Below are positions 1 to 9,359 of a DNA stretch of 64,000 nt, in pieces. A model generated the notes under the pieces. The model was not told where the DNA came from and made no database searches. It worked only from the letters and a program-made list of their open reading frames with translations. The position numbers were made by a program, and so were the translations under genes. Position 1 is the stretch's first letter, and each line of letters starts with the position of its first letter. Source of the DNA: Paenarthrobacter aurescens TC1. GTDB taxonomy: Bacteria > Actinomycetota > Actinomycetes > Actinomycetales > Micrococcaceae. The stretch covers positions 868,001-932,000 of the forward strand of contig CP000474.1 in the NCBI GenBank assembly GCA_000014925.1. Direction: 5' to 3'.

Positions 1-78
1 CTCAATATTAACACCGCACTTGTTTCCAACGCTGGCTTTAGCCGGTGGCGGGGGAAGTGCATCGGCAAGGAGAAAGCC

Positions 79-807
79 ATGACAACTTCCGGTGTAGTTC
101 CGCAGGCGCGGTTCAGTGCACAGGCCCGGCTGCGTGCATTGCAGTCGGACATTATGGAATTGATCCTTGAGCGTGAGCTGGAGGCCGGCGATCCATTACC
201 CACGGAGAGTGAGCTCTCTGTCGCCTTGGGCGTGGGGCGCAATACGCTCCGTGAATCCCTCAAGGTGCTTCAGGCGCTGGGCGTCATAGAGATCCGGCAC
301 GGGTTCGGCATGTTCGTGGCACCGAGCAACTTCGACGCCCTCGCGGACGGACTTACGTTCCGTGGCAGGCTCTCCCTGCGTCACCAAGGACTTGAAGCCT
401 TGCAATTGGTGGATGTCCGCCAGGCGTTGGAGTCCGGACTGATTGGCTCCTCCATTGACGTCATGACCAAGGAGCAACTCACCTCCATCGAAGAAGCCGT
501 GAAGCAGATGGAAGAGCTGGCCGCCGAGGGCGAGAACTTCGTTGCCGCCGATGCCGAGTTCCACCGCCGACTCTTCGAACCCCTGAACAACGAACTCCTG
601 ATCAACCTCATGGGGGTCTTCTGGAAGGTCTACCGGAAGATTCATGTGGAGATCGGCCCAGGCAACGAGGATCTGGCAAAAACCGCCGCCATGCACCGCA
701 ACATCTATGCTGCCGTTGCCGCCGGCGACAAAGTTTCTGCCTCAGAGTTGCTCAACCGACACTTCGACGGCATCCGGCGCCGCATCGGCGAGGCCGTGGG
801 GGACTGA
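79..807 (+). CDS. GntR-family (FadR subfamily) transcriptional regulator
   Basis: A 242-residue cytoplasmic repressor or activator. The N-terminal winged helix-turn-helix (about residues 15-80) shows the GntR pattern: PLPTESELS, then GVGRNTLRESLKVLQALGVIE and the wing RHGFGMFV. The rest (about 95-235) is a helical FCD effector domain with the usual metal/ligand residues, for example DAEFHRRL and the histidine in AAMHRNIY. The ATG has AAGGAGAAAG just upstream. The family senses small organic acids or sugar acids, but the ligand cannot be read from sequence. The genes it might control lie before the window. A long perfect hairpin follows it. Confidence 0.9.
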   Translation: MTTSGVVPQARFSAQARLRALQSDIMELILERELEAGDPLPTESELSVALGVGRNTLRESLKVLQALGVIEIRHGFGMFVAPSNFDALADGLTFRGRLSLRHQGLEALQLVDVRQALESGLIGSSIDVMTKEQLTSIEEAVKQMEELAAEGENFVAADAEFHRRLFEPLNNELLINLMGVFWKVYRKIHVEIGPGNEDLAKTAAMHRNIYAAVAAGDKVSASELLNRHFDGIRRRIGEAVGD

Positions 808-821
808 GCCTCCGCGCCTAA

Positions 822-872
822 CGCAAGGGCCGCCGTCGTACTTCTATGAAAAGTACGACGGCGGCCCTTGCG
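822..872. terminator. Perfect 22-bp inverted repeat after the GntR gene
   Basis: Two perfectly complementary 22-base arms (822-843 and 851-872) surround a 7-base loop. They begin 15 bases after the GntR stop codon. There is only a short T-rich tail (CGTTTGCG) on the plus strand, so it is an intrinsic-type terminator with a weak U tract, possibly working in both directions against the minus-strand tRNA gene. Confidence 0.75.
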
Positions 873-900
873 TTTGCGGGGTGGCTCACCTCATCCGGGC

Positions 901-939
901 AAAACAAAAGACCCGCACCGGCGAACCGGTGCGGGTCTT
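901..939 (-). terminator. Intrinsic terminator of tRNA-Arg
   Basis: A 14-bp GC-rich stem (908-921 with 926-939) has a 4-base loop. On the minus strand it is followed by TTGTTTT, a good U tract. It lies 6 bases past the 3' end of the tRNA-Arg gene. Confidence 0.88.
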
Positions 940-945
940 GATCTG

Positions 946-1019
<74 letters not shown>

Positions 1020-1138
1020 ATTTCGTGTGATTCTCGGCGGTCTGTTTCTCTGACCCCCTCGAACCTCAATAAACTTTACAGAAGTTCATGTGAAGTTCCA
1101 AATCCAAAAGCTGTAATCTGCGCAACTAGACCGGTCTA

Positions 1139-1160
1139 CGTGACCTTCGTCACTTAAAAT
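1139..1160 (+). promoter_or_regulatory. CRP/GlxR-type site upstream of pckG
   Basis: The core GTGA-CCTTCG-TCAC (1140-1153) has the symmetric half sites of the CRP/GlxR consensus TGTGA-N6-TCACA. A -10-like TAAAAT (1155-1160) follows directly. The site lies about 150 bases before the pckG start codon. Control of gluconeogenic pckG by a cAMP-responsive regulator would fit, but whether it activates or represses depends on the true transcription start, which cannot be fixed here. The rest of the 284-base gap between tRNA-Arg and pckG shows no gene. Confidence 0.5.
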
Positions 1161-1303
1161 GAGCTTTGTCGATCCCGAATCCTTGATTTCTAGCGGTTTT
1201 CCCTCCACGCCTCTTTGGATGTCCGATGTCTGACAGCGGATTGGTCTGGTCCGCGGCCCCTATCGTTTAGGACACACCACTGAACCCGAGGAAGGGAACC
1301 GCA

Positions 1304-3130
1304 ATGGGCGATCTGGCGCGACTGCCGCTGCTTGAGAAGGCACCTACTACGCATGCACGCCTGCTGGCCTGGGTTGAGGAAGTTGCCGAGCTGACTCAGC
1401 CGGACCGCATCCACTGGGTTGATGGCAGCGAAGCAGAAAACAAGAAGCTCACCGACGAACTCGTCGAAGCCGGCACGCTGAAGCGACTGAACCCGGAAAC
1501 GTTCCCGAATTCCTTCGCGGCGTTCTCCGACCCCGCAGACGTTGCCCGTGTGGAAGAGCAGACCTTCATCTGCTCCGAAAACGAGCGCGACGCAGGCTTC
1601 ACCAACAACTGGATGGCCCCGGCCGAGATGAAGCAGAAGCTGCGCGGACTATTCGCCGGCTCCATGCGCGGCCGCACCATGTACGTCATTCCGTTCGTCA
1701 TGGGCCACCTGGATGCCGAGGATCCCAAGTTTGGCGTCGAGATCACCGACTCCGCCTACGTTGTCGCCTCCATGCGCATCATGGCCCGCATCGGCACTGA
1801 CGTCCTGGATCGCATCACGCAGACTGACGCTTTCTTCGTACCGGCCCTCCACTCACTGGGCGCACCTCTGGAAGCCGGCCAGGCCGACGTCGCATGGCCG
1901 TGCAACACCGACAAGTGGATTGTGCACTTCCCCGAAGAGCGCTCCATCTGGTCCTTCGGCTCCGGCTACGGCGGAAACGCCCTCCTTGGAAAGAAGTGCT
2001 ACGCGCTGCGCATCGCTTCGGTGATGGCCCGTGACGAAGGCTGGCTGGCCGAGCACATGCTCATCCTCAAGCTGACCTCCCCCGAGCAGAAGACCTACTA
2101 CATCTCCGCCGCTTTCCCGTCCGCTTGCGGCAAGACCAACCTCGCGTTGCTCGACCCCACCATCAAGGGCTGGAAGGTTGAGACCCTGGGTGATGACATC
2201 ACCTGGATGCGCTTCGGCAAGGAAGGCGAGCTCCGCGCTGTCAACCCCGAGGCCGGCCTGTTCGGCGTCGCTCCCGGCACCGGCTGGGGCACCAACCCCA
2301 ACGCCATGCGTGCCATCGCGAAGGGCAACAGCATCTTCACCAACGTCGCCCTGACCGACGACGGTGGCGTCTGGTGGGAAGGCATGACCGAGGAAACCCC
2401 GGCACACCTGACCGACTGGCGTGGCGAGTCCTGGACTCCGGACTCTGACGCCCCGGCCGCGCACCCGAACTCCCGCTTCTGCACGCCGATCGACCAGATC
2501 GACATGCTGGCCGAAGAGTACTTCAGCCCGGAAGGCGTGGAACTGTCCGCGATCCTGTTCGGCGGCCGCCGCAAGACCACCATCCCGCTGGTCACTGAGG
2601 CCCGCAACTGGTCCAACGGCATCTTCATGGGCTCCACGCTGTCTTCCGAAACCACGGCTGCTGCCGCCGGTGCCGTTGGCGTCGTCCGTCGCGACCCCAT
2701 GGCCATGCTGCCGTTCATCGGCTACGACGCAGGTGACTACCTGAACCACTGGGTGAACCTGTCCGCCAAGGCCAACCCGGAGCGTCTGCCCAAGATCTTC
2801 CTGGTCAACTGGTTCCGTCGCACGGCTGAAGGCGGCTTCGCCTGGCCTGGCTTCGGCGACAACGCCCGTGTGCTCAAGTGGGCCATCGAGCGCCTCGAAG
2901 GCAAGGCCGACGCCGTGGAGACCCCGATCGGTTTTGTACCGACCGGCGAATCCATCGACCTCGAAGGCCTGGACATGACCCCGGCTGAGGTTGAGTCGGC
3001 TGTTCGCGTTGACCCGGCCGAGTGGGCAACCGAGCTGGCGTCCATCGAGGAATGGTTCGCCAACTTCGGCGAATCCCTCCCGGCGGCACTTCAGTCCGAG
3101 CTGGACGGTCTCAAGACCCGTCTGGGCTAG
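1304..3130 (+). CDS. pckG: Phosphoenolpyruvate carboxykinase (GTP)
   Basis: A 608-residue enzyme that interconverts oxaloacetate plus GTP with phosphoenolpyruvate, CO2 and GDP. It is the cytoplasmic entry step of gluconeogenesis. The length is normal for the GTP class. The family P-loop with the reactive cysteine ([13 protein letters not shown], near residues 268-280), the metal-binding GDDITWM motif about 30 residues later, and [15 protein letters not shown] are all present. The ATG follows GAGGAAGGGAACCGCA. The gene is monocistronic: a tRNA lies upstream and a strong hairpin downstream. A CRP/GlxR-like palindrome sits in its leader region. Confidence 0.97.
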   Translation: MGDLARLPLLEKAPTTHARLLAWVEEVAELTQPDRIHWVDGSEAENKKLTDELVEAGTLKRLNPETFPNSFAAFSDPADVARVEEQTFICSENERDAGFTNNWMAPAEMKQKLRGLFAGSMRGRTMYVIPFVMGHLDAEDPKFGVEITDSAYVVASMRIMARIGTDVLDRITQTDAFFVPALHSLGAPLEAGQADVAWPCNTDKWIVHFPEERSIWSFGSGYGGNALLGKKCYALRIASVMARDEGWLAEHMLILKLTSPEQKTYYISAAFPSACGKTNLALLDPTIKGWKVETLGDDITWMRFGKEGELRAVNPEAGLFGVAPGTGWGTNPNAMRAIAKGNSIFTNVALTDDGGVWWEGMTEETPAHLTDWRGESWTPDSDAPAAHPNSRFCTPIDQIDMLAEEYFSPEGVELSAILFGGRRKTTIPLVTEARNWSNGIFMGSTLSSETTAAAAGAVGVVRRDPMAMLPFIGYDAGDYLNHWVNLSAKANPERLPKIFLVNWFRRTAEGGFAWPGFGDNARVLKWAIERLEGKADAVETPIGFVPTGESIDLEGLDMTPAEVESAVRVDPAEWATELASIEEWFANFGESLPAALQSELDGLKTRLG

Positions 3131-3161
3131 ACCTCTTAGGAACAACGGCGTTCTTAAGTGA

Positions 3162-3211
3162 ACGACGACGGCCCGTCACCTTTCGATTGAAAGGTGGCGG
3201 GCCGCCGTCGT
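3162..3211. terminator. Bidirectional terminator between convergent pckG and hmp
   Basis: A stem of about 23 bp (3162-3184 with 3189-3211), with one G-U pair and one A-C mismatch, closes a GATT loop. It sits between the two convergent stop codons, and the inner A/T runs (CCTTTC/GAAAGG) are compatible with termination from either side. Confidence 0.75.
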
Positions 3212-3219
3212 GCTGCGCC

Positions 3220-4377
3220 TTAGTTGGCGAGCCACACGTCCGGACCAAAGACTTCGTAGTGGATGCGAGTAGCCGGAATGCCGGCATCGATGGCTTCGTC
3301 GCGGATCTTTTTCATGAAGGGGAGAGGGCCGCACAGATAGAGCGAGGCATCTGCGGGCATGTCGACTTCGCGCAGCGACATGAAGCCTTCCTTGGAACCT
3401 TGTTGGGGACTTTCAAGCCATAACTGCAGCTCGGCATCGATTTTGGCGGCGTCTGCAGTCATCTGGTCACTGAGTGCCCAGTTTTCCATGGTCTTTTCGG
3501 CATGAAGAACCATGACCTGCCGATCGGTGCCCGTCGCCGCGAGCGACCGCAGGATGGACGCCGTTGGAGTGCAACCGATACCCGCGGATGCCAGGATGAC
3601 GGGACCAGCGCCTTCCCTGAGGGTGATTTCGCCGTAGGGGTTTGAGATCTCGAGGATGTGGCCGGGTTCGACGCCGGCGTGCAGGGCGGTGGACACCTCG
3701 CCGCCGTCGTTGAGCTTGGTGGTGAACACGCGGCTGCTGCCTGCTGTGCCGGAAAGCGAATACTGGCGCACCTGGCGCAGTCCGTCGGGAAGTTGGACCT
3801 TGACGCTGACGAACTGACCGGGTTTTGCCGCCGTTACCGGGGTGTCGTCCGCCGGTTCCAAGGTGAATGTCATGGCATCCGTGCCTGCCGGCTCCTTGTT
3901 CACCACACGCCAGGGCATCCACATTCTGTGGTTTGCCTGGGATGCGTAGAGGTCCTTTTCAAGCTTGATCAGGGCATCTGCCATGAGCCAGTAGACCTCT
4001 GTCCATGCTTCGGCGATCTCCGGAGTGATGACCTCGGCCAAGTCCGCCGCGATGGCTGCGAAGAGATGCTCGTAGACCACTCCGTACTGATCCTCCGTGA
4101 TCCCGAGGGACGCGTGCTTGTGGGCAATGCGGGAGAGTACTTTTTCGGGGAGGGTGTCCGGGTTGTTGATCAGGTGGGTCGCGAAGGCCGCGATACTCCC
4201 GGCGAGTGCCCGCTGCTGATCTCCTGAGCGTTGGTTGGAACGGCTGAAGAGTCCATCGAGCAATTCAGGATGCGCGGCGAAGAGCCGATTGTAGAAGTCG
4301 ACGGTGATCGCGCTGATCCGTGACCCAACCAAAGGCAGGGTGGCTTCGACGATGGGGCGGGACTTTTCCGAGAGCAT
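3220..4377 (-). CDS. hmp: Flavohemoprotein, nitric oxide dioxygenase
   Basis: A 385-residue cytoplasmic enzyme that uses NAD(P)H and O2 to convert nitric oxide to nitrate. Domains in order are: heme globin (about 1-140) with distal Tyr29, a Gln at 54 or 55 and proximal His88 in KHASLG; FAD-binding reductase domain with RQYSLSG (about 200); and NAD-binding domain with AGIGCTPTASIL (about 265). The ATG follows CCAGGAGAACC. The Rrf2/NsrR gene lies 186 bases upstream on the same strand, and a well-formed NsrR-type palindrome sits 42 bases before this start codon. NO-inducible expression is therefore likely. Confidence 0.95.
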   Translation of the reverse strand: MLSEKSRPIVEATLPLVGSRISAITVDFYNRLFAAHPELLDGLFSRSNQRSGDQQRALAGSIAAFATHLINNPDTLPEKVLSRIAHKHASLGITEDQYGVVYEHLFAAIAADLAEVITPEIAEAWTEVYWLMADALIKLEKDLYASQANHRMWMPWRVVNKEPAGTDAMTFTLEPADDTPVTAAKPGQFVSVKVQLPDGLRQVRQYSLSGTAGSSRVFTTKLNDGGEVSTALHAGVEPGHILEISNPYGEITLREGAGPVILASAGIGCTPTASILRSLAATGTDRQVMVLHAEKTMENWALSDQMTADAAKIDAELQLWLESPQQGSKEGFMSLREVDMPADASLYLCGPLPFMKKIRDEAIDAGIPATRIHYEVFGPDVWLAN

Positions 4378-4418
4378 GGTTCTCCTGGGTGTAGGGGCCG
4401 GTTTGCCCGGCCGCTATA

Positions 4419-4441
4419 TATAAGCATTGACAATGCCTATA
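4419..4441 (-). promoter_or_regulatory. NsrR-type operator in the hmp promoter
   Basis: Half sites TATAAGCATTG (4419-4429) and CAATGCCTATA (4431-4441) form an 11-1-11 inverted repeat around a central A, with a single mismatch. The outer flanks add a few more symmetric bases. This is the architecture known for NsrR-class Rrf2 regulators. It lies in the AT-rich stretch just before hmp, and the encoded NsrR is next door, so NO-relieved repression is the natural reading. Confidence 0.8.
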
Positions 4442-4563
4442 TTTATATTCCAATTTCTACACCGCGTAGAAGAGTTCTGCAAACCGGGGAGGTGCAAACC
4501 GGAAAGGTGCGTAAACCGGAAAGGGCTGGCGCTCGTTCGGCGCATTGCTGGTGCCCGTGATGG

Positions 4564-5034
4564 CTACGACAGCGTGGCGGGGGTCCTGAACTCCGGCTTG
4601 AGCCCGATGGATTGGAACACCGGGATCATCTGGCGGGCATGGGGGAGGGAAGAGATCACCACGGTATCGAGCTCGCGGTAGAAAGCTTCCCTGGCCTTAT
4701 TCATCGCGTGACGCAGTCCGCACTCATTGATGAGGGGGCAGGCCTTCGTGGGCGATTGGCACTCCGCTGGATCCTGCCGGCTGTCGAGATGCCGCAGGAG
4801 CTCGCCAACGGTAGCCTTTCTTCCGGCTTCATTGAGCCGGGAACCGCCAAGCCGTCCGCGTTCGACGTCGATGAATCCGAGGGCTCGCAGGCGGACCATC
4901 GCCTTGCTGACATGGTTGTACGGCGTCCCCACAGCATCGGCCACCGCTTGTGTTGTCAGCAGTGTGCCTTCGGGAGCCGCGGCCAGCACCATGATGGCGC
5001 GGAGACTGACATCTGCGAAGGCGTTGATTTTCAT
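4564..5034 (-). CDS. nsrR: Rrf2-family NO-sensing repressor
   Basis: A 156-residue winged-helix DNA-binding protein. The N-terminal helix-turn-helix (about 25-60) reads TTQAVADAVGTPYNHVSKAMVRL. Three cysteines, Cys92, Cys99 and Cys105 (C-x6-C-x5-C), match the Fe-S ligand positions of actinobacterial NsrR (known: 4Fe-4S cluster destroyed by NO). The ATG begins MKINAFADVSLRAIM as in the family. It lies directly upstream of hmp, which carries a fitting operator. Confidence 0.92.
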   Translation of the reverse strand: MKINAFADVSLRAIMVLAAAPEGTLLTTQAVADAVGTPYNHVSKAMVRLRALGFIDVERGRLGGSRLNEAGRKATVGELLRHLDSRQDPAECQSPTKACPLINECGLRHAMNKAREAFYRELDTVVISSLPHARQMIPVFQSIGLKPEFRTPATLS

Positions 5035-5056
5035 GGGATCAGCTTACGGATTAGGT

Positions 5057-5506
5057 CTAGTCCACCCAGATGGATGGTTCGTGGGTATCAGGTTCCATGG
5101 CGCTAAAGGCGAATCCGTCCACTGTGGGCGTGTACGGAATAATGGCCGCACGGACTTCGCCATCCCTGTGCTCGGCTGCACCATGAATGCCGTCAGAACC
5201 ATGGTCCGGCAGATTGACGTCGCTCACAACTGCTACAGCCTTAAAATCATCGCGGCCTTGGCGCAGCAGGTCATGGATGTCGGTCAACATCTGTCCTGCA
5301 TCCACTTCGCCATTCTCGTCCGGCTCGCCCGGGGCAATCATCACTATCCGTAGTTCACCATCGTTGGACAGTGTGACTCCGAACGGGAAGAAGCCGCCGT
5401 TCTGCTGGATGTGCTCCTGCGCGGTCCCGAGTGCAGTGCCCAGTGTCTCGCGGAGTTCGCGGTCCTGGACTGATTCGGGGGGATCGGTGGAGGCGGTTTC
5501 GCTCAT
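5057..5506 (-). CDS. Conserved hypothetical protein (actinobacterial)
   Basis: A 149-residue acidic soluble protein with no signal peptide or membrane segment. No family is recognised with confidence. The mix of short beta-strand-like stretches (LRIVMIAPG, AVAVVSDVNL, VRAAIIPYTP) and one helix (GQMLTDIHDLLRQ) suggests a compact alpha/beta fold. It begins 12 bases after the phosphomannomutase stop codon on the same strand, so the two are probably cotranscribed. It ends with SIWVD. Function unknown. Confidence 0.7.
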   Translation of the reverse strand: MSETASTDPPESVQDRELRETLGTALGTAQEHIQQNGGFFPFGVTLSNDGELRIVMIAPGEPDENGEVDAGQMLTDIHDLLRQGRDDFKAVAVVSDVNLPDHGSDGIHGAAEHRDGEVRAAIIPYTPTVDGFAFSAMEPDTHEPSIWVD

Positions 5507-5518
5507 GCCAGCCAGTCC

Positions 5519-6937
5519 CTACGCCCGGACCAGCGCCAGGACGCGGTCGCGGATCTTTTCCATGGTGGCTTGGTCCTTGGCTTCTGCATTCAGGCGAAGG
5601 AAGGGCTCAGTGTTGGACGGGCGAAGGTTGAACCACCAGCTACCGTCCTTTGCTGTGAACGTGCTGCCGTCCATGTGGTCGATGTCGATGTCTTCGGTTT
5701 CGAAGTCGACGCGAACGCGCTCGACGGCGCCGGCCTTGTCTTCGATTTCGGAGTTGATCTCGCCGGAGGAGACGTAGGGCTCGTACTGGCGGCCCAGCTC
5801 CGAGAGAGGTCCGTCCTGCTCACCCAAGGCGGCAAGGACGTGCATTGCGGCAAGCATGCCCGTATCCGCGTTCCAGAAATCCCGGAAATAGAAGTGCGCG
5901 GAGTGCTCCCCGCCGAACACGGCGCCTTCCTCCGCCATGACAGCCTTGATGAAGGAGTGTCCTACGCGGGTACGTACGGCACGGCCGCCGTCCTTGGCTA
6001 CGAGCTCTGGCACGGCCTTGGAGGTAAGGAGGTTGTGGATGATGACGGGGGTCTCTTCCCCTGCGGCCTGGGCCCGGGCGATCTCACGCCGGGCCACCAT
6101 GCCCGTGATCGCTGACGGGGAAACGGGCTCGCCCTTTTCGTCGATGACAAAGCAGCGGTCCGCGTCGCCGTCGAACGCGAGGCCAATGTCGGCGCCGTGC
6201 TTGATGACAGCGGCCTGCAGGTCGCGCAGGTTTTCCGGCTCCAGAGGGTTGGCCGGGTGGTTGGGAAATGAACCGTCCAGTTCAAAGTAGAGCGGGATGA
6301 TTTCAAAGGGCAGAGCCGGGAGCAATTTGTCGCCCAAGACAGCCGGGGTGGTCAAACCAGCCATGCCGTTCCCTGCATCCACCACGATCTTCAGCGGGCG
6401 GGACCCGGACAGGTCCACCAGTTTGCGCAAGTATTCGGAGTAGTCCTTCAGGACGTCGTGCACGCCAATCTCGCCGCGAGTGACCGCCGCAGGGATGGTG
6501 CCGGTGTTCAGGTACTGCTCAGCGAGGGCCTGGATTTCCTTGAGCCCACTCTCGGAAGAGATGGGCTGGGCGCCGGCCTTTGCCATCTTGATGCCGTTGT
6601 AGGCGGCCGGATTATGGCTTGCCGTGAACGTGGCACCGGCAGCGTTGAGGGCGCCACATGCGTAGTAGAGCTCGTCGGTAGAGATCAGGTCGAGCAGTTG
6701 GACGTTCGCTCCGCGCGTTGCTGCACCGTTGGCAAAGGCGCGGCTGAACTCCGGCGATGAGGGACGCATGTCGCCGCCAACAAGGACCGTTTCGCCCTCG
6801 AGTCCCAAGACATCGATGAAGGCAGCGCCTACGGCCTCGACGATTTCAGCCGTGATGGATTCACCCACGATGCCCCGGACGTCGTATGCCTTGAAGGAAG
6901 CCGAGAGGTCGAATGTCTTGTTCTGCTCGATAGTCAC
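5519..6937 (-). CDS. manB: Phosphomannomutase/phosphoglucomutase
   Basis: A 472-residue alpha-D-phosphohexomutase that interconverts 1- and 6-phosphates of mannose or glucose for GDP-mannose and cell-envelope glycan synthesis. The phosphoserine loop TASHNPAAYNGIK has Ser107 as the phosphorylated residue. The metal loop FDGDADRCF (about 250), the sugar-binding GGEHSAHFYF and the C-terminal phosphate-binding RPSNTEPFLR are present. I choose the GTG at 6935-6937 (VTIEQNKTFD): it has AGGATTGAG upstream, and the open frame above it encodes non-homologous sequence. Substrate preference between mannose and glucose is not decided. Confidence 0.93.
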   Translation of the reverse strand: MTIEQNKTFDLSASFKAYDVRGIVGESITAEIVEAVGAAFIDVLGLEGETVLVGGDMRPSSPEFSRAFANGAATRGANVQLLDLISTDELYYACGALNAAGATFTASHNPAAYNGIKMAKAGAQPISSESGLKEIQALAEQYLNTGTIPAAVTRGEIGVHDVLKDYSEYLRKLVDLSGSRPLKIVVDAGNGMAGLTTPAVLGDKLLPALPFEIIPLYFELDGSFPNHPANPLEPENLRDLQAAVIKHGADIGLAFDGDADRCFVIDEKGEPVSPSAITGMVARREIARAQAAGEETPVIIHNLLTSKAVPELVAKDGGRAVRTRVGHSFIKAVMAEEGAVFGGEHSAHFYFRDFWNADTGMLAAMHVLAALGEQDGPLSELGRQYEPYVSSGEINSEIEDKAGAVERVRVDFETEDIDIDHMDGSTFTAKDGSWWFNLRPSNTEPFLRLNAEAKDQATMEKIRDRVLALVRA

Positions 6938-7062
6938 GGGCTCAATCCTACTGTGGCAACGCAGTTGGGGTTGAACCTGAAGAGATGACCTGTGGATAGT
7001 GGTTGTCCACATAGCAGGACGGCCCGGTTCTGGCTGTCAGGGTCGGCTGGAATACTGGGTTG

Positions 7063-9228
7063 ATGGCCAACAACTCCCCAAACGCTGCCGTTTCCGTGCA
7101 ATCACCTACCCATCAGCAGGCGCTGGCGTGCCTTCGCGAGTTGGTGGGCCACCCCGAGGCGCAGTTCCATGACGGGCAGTATGAAGCCATCGAGGCGTTG
7201 GTGGATGCGGGCCGCCGAGCGTTGGTAGTACAGCGGACAGGATGGGGAAAGTCAGCGGTTTACTTCGTGGCGTCATTGCTGTTGCGTCGGCGTGGCTCCG
7301 GTCCAACGCTGATTGTGTCGCCGTTGCTTGCGCTCATGCGTGACCAGGTAGCCGCAGCTGCCCGGGCGGGCGTGCGGGCCGTCGCCATAAACTCCGCCAA
7401 TGCCTTGGAGTGGGACACGGTCCTTGCCCAGCTGGCCGCGGACGAGGTTGATGTCCTTCTGGTCTCCCCGGAGCGGCTCACCAACCCCTCGTTCAGGGAG
7501 AATCAGCTTCCGGAGCTCATTCGCCGAACCGGGCTACTGGTGATTGACGAAGCCCACTGTATTTCGGACTGGGGCCACGACTTCCGCCCTGACTATCGCC
7601 GCATCGCGGACCTCATTGCACAGTTGCCTGAGTCTGTTCCGGTTTTGGCAACCACAGCCACCGCCAATTCCAGGGTGGTTCACGACATCGAAGAACAACT
7701 TGGCGCCGGAGTGTTGACCATACGAGGCGCACTGGGTCGCGAATCCCTTCGGCTCGGTGTCCTGACGCTGCCCGATTCCAGGGATCGGCTGGGGTGGCTG
7801 CTGACGCACCTTGCGGACATGCCCGGCAGTGGCATTATTTACACGCTCACGGTCTCGGCGGCCGAGGACACCGCACGGCTTCTTGCGGAGGCCGGGCACA
7901 ACGTTTTGTCCTACACGGGAAGGACGGACCCGGCGGACCGGGAGCGTGCCGAACAACTCCTGAAGGACAACCAAGTGAAGGCCCTCGTGGCCACTTCCGC
8001 CCTGGGAATGGGATTCGACAAGCCGGACCTGGGCTTCGTGATCCACCTCGGCGCTCCGTCGTCACCGGTTGCCTACTACCAGCAGGTGGGCCGTGCGGGC
8101 CGTGGAGCAGCCAACGCCGACGTCCTGCTCCTGCCGGGCTCCGAAGACCGGGAAATCTGGCAGTACTTCGCCACAGCATCCATGCCATCGGCAGAGAAAG
8201 CCGCGGCTGTGCTGGGCGTGCTGGGGGAGGCAGGCTCAGCCTTGTCCACCGTCGCGCTGGAAGCCAGGGTGGATCTTCGCCGTACGCCTTTGGAACTCCT
8301 CCTCAAAGTCCTGGCAGTCGACGGAGCGGTAGAACGCGTTGGGGGCGGTTGGCGATCAACCGGCCAGCCGTGGAACTATGACGCCGAACGTTACGCACGC
8401 ATCGCCGAGGCCCGCGTGGATGAGCAGGATTCCATGGTGATTTACCAGGACACGGCCGGCTGCCGCATGGAATACATCACCTCGGTCCTGGATGACGAAA
8501 CTGCAGCTTCCTGCGGACGCTGCGACAATTGCGCCGGCCGCTGGTTCCCGGTGGACGTGGCAGCGTCGGCAGCCGACGCCGCGGGACAAACCCTCCGGCG
8601 TGCCGGCATAGCCGTGGAACCCCGGCTACAGTGGCCCAGCGGCATGGACCGCCTCGGTGTTGCAGCCAAGGGAAAGATCAAGCCCGACGAGAGCGTTTCA
8701 GAAGGACGCATCCTGGCCAGGCTTACTGACCTGGGCTGGGGCGGAGCTTTGCGGGAGCTGTTCGCTGCCGGGGCTCCGGACCACGCCGTGGATCCTGCCA
8801 TGCTGCAGGCCTGCGTCCAAGTACTGCGCGAGTGGTCTGGGGCCGAAGGCGGAACCCCGTGGAGCGGCGTCGGACGACCTGCGGCGGTTGTCAGCATCCC
8901 GTCGCGCAGCAAGCCACAGTTAGTGGAATCCCTGGCGCAGGGGATTGCCGGGATAGGGCGGATGCCGTACCTCGGGCAGCTGCAGCCCCAGTACGGAGGA
9001 CCAACAGGAGCCCGCGGCGGCAACAGCGCATACAGGCTGGCCGGTGTCTGGGACAGGCTCGTTGTGGGCCCCGAGCTTGCCCAGGCCTTGGCGGGCACGG
9101 GCGGACAGCCCGTGTTGCTGGTGGACGACCTCATAGACAGCCGCTGGACCATGACCGTATCCGCCCGTGCCTTGCGACAAGCCGGCGTGAGCGCCGTTCT
9201 GCCACTGGCGCTGGCCCAAGCCGGATAA
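7063..9228 (+). CDS. RecQ-family ATP-dependent DNA helicase with C-terminal phosphoribosyltransferase-like domain
   Basis: A 721-residue protein. The SF2 helicase core carries Walker A QRTGWGKSAVYF (about 56-67), DEAH in VIDEAHCISDWGHDFRPDYRR (about 158), TATAT and motif VI QQVGRAGRG (about 338). A zinc-finger remnant follows: a cysteine in AGCRMEYI, then CGRCDNC (about 487). No HRDC domain is visible. Instead the last 170 residues hold VLLVDDLIDSRWTM (about 685), a PRPP-binding-type loop as in ComF-like phosphoribosyltransferases. An ATG at 7063 is preferred over the TTG at 7060; the ribosome site is weak. This architecture differs from E. coli RecQ, so the role (repair or recombination) is inferred only. 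Confidence 0.9.
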   Translation: MANNSPNAAVSVQSPTHQQALACLRELVGHPEAQFHDGQYEAIEALVDAGRRALVVQRTGWGKSAVYFVASLLLRRRGSGPTLIVSPLLALMRDQVAAAARAGVRAVAINSANALEWDTVLAQLAADEVDVLLVSPERLTNPSFRENQLPELIRRTGLLVIDEAHCISDWGHDFRPDYRRIADLIAQLPESVPVLATTATANSRVVHDIEEQLGAGVLTIRGALGRESLRLGVLTLPDSRDRLGWLLTHLADMPGSGIIYTLTVSAAEDTARLLAEAGHNVLSYTGRTDPADRERAEQLLKDNQVKALVATSALGMGFDKPDLGFVIHLGAPSSPVAYYQQVGRAGRGAANADVLLLPGSEDREIWQYFATASMPSAEKAAAVLGVLGEAGSALSTVALEARVDLRRTPLELLLKVLAVDGAVERVGGGWRSTGQPWNYDAERYARIAEARVDEQDSMVIYQDTAGCRMEYITSVLDDETAASCGRCDNCAGRWFPVDVAASAADAAGQTLRRAGIAVEPRLQWPSGMDRLGVAAKGKIKPDESVSEGRILARLTDLGWGGALRELFAAGAPDHAVDPAMLQACVQVLREWSGAEGGTPWSGVGRPAAVVSIPSRSKPQLVESLAQGIAGIGRMPYLGQLQPQYGGPTGARGGNSAYRLAGVWDRLVVGPELAQALAGTGGQPVLLVDDLIDSRWTMTVSARALRQAGVSAVLPLALAQAG

Positions 9229-9263
9229 GGCAGGGTAGTTGGGCGTGGTCGAACTACGTCATG

Positions 9264-9293
9264 TTGTGATCGCTCCCACTGCACGTCTATAGG
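9264..9293 (+). promoter_or_regulatory. Candidate sigma-70 promoter for the MFS gene
   Basis: TTGTGA (9264-9269) and TATAGG (9288-9293) are spaced by 18 bases, or CTATAG by 17. They lie about 70 bases before the MFS start codon, in the short gap after the RecQ-like gene. Confidence 0.4.
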
Positions 9294-9359
9294 ATCGAGC
9301 AAACACGCCTGCTTGCCTGCCCGGATCACGGGCCACCAGCCAGAACTTGGACCGGAGCC

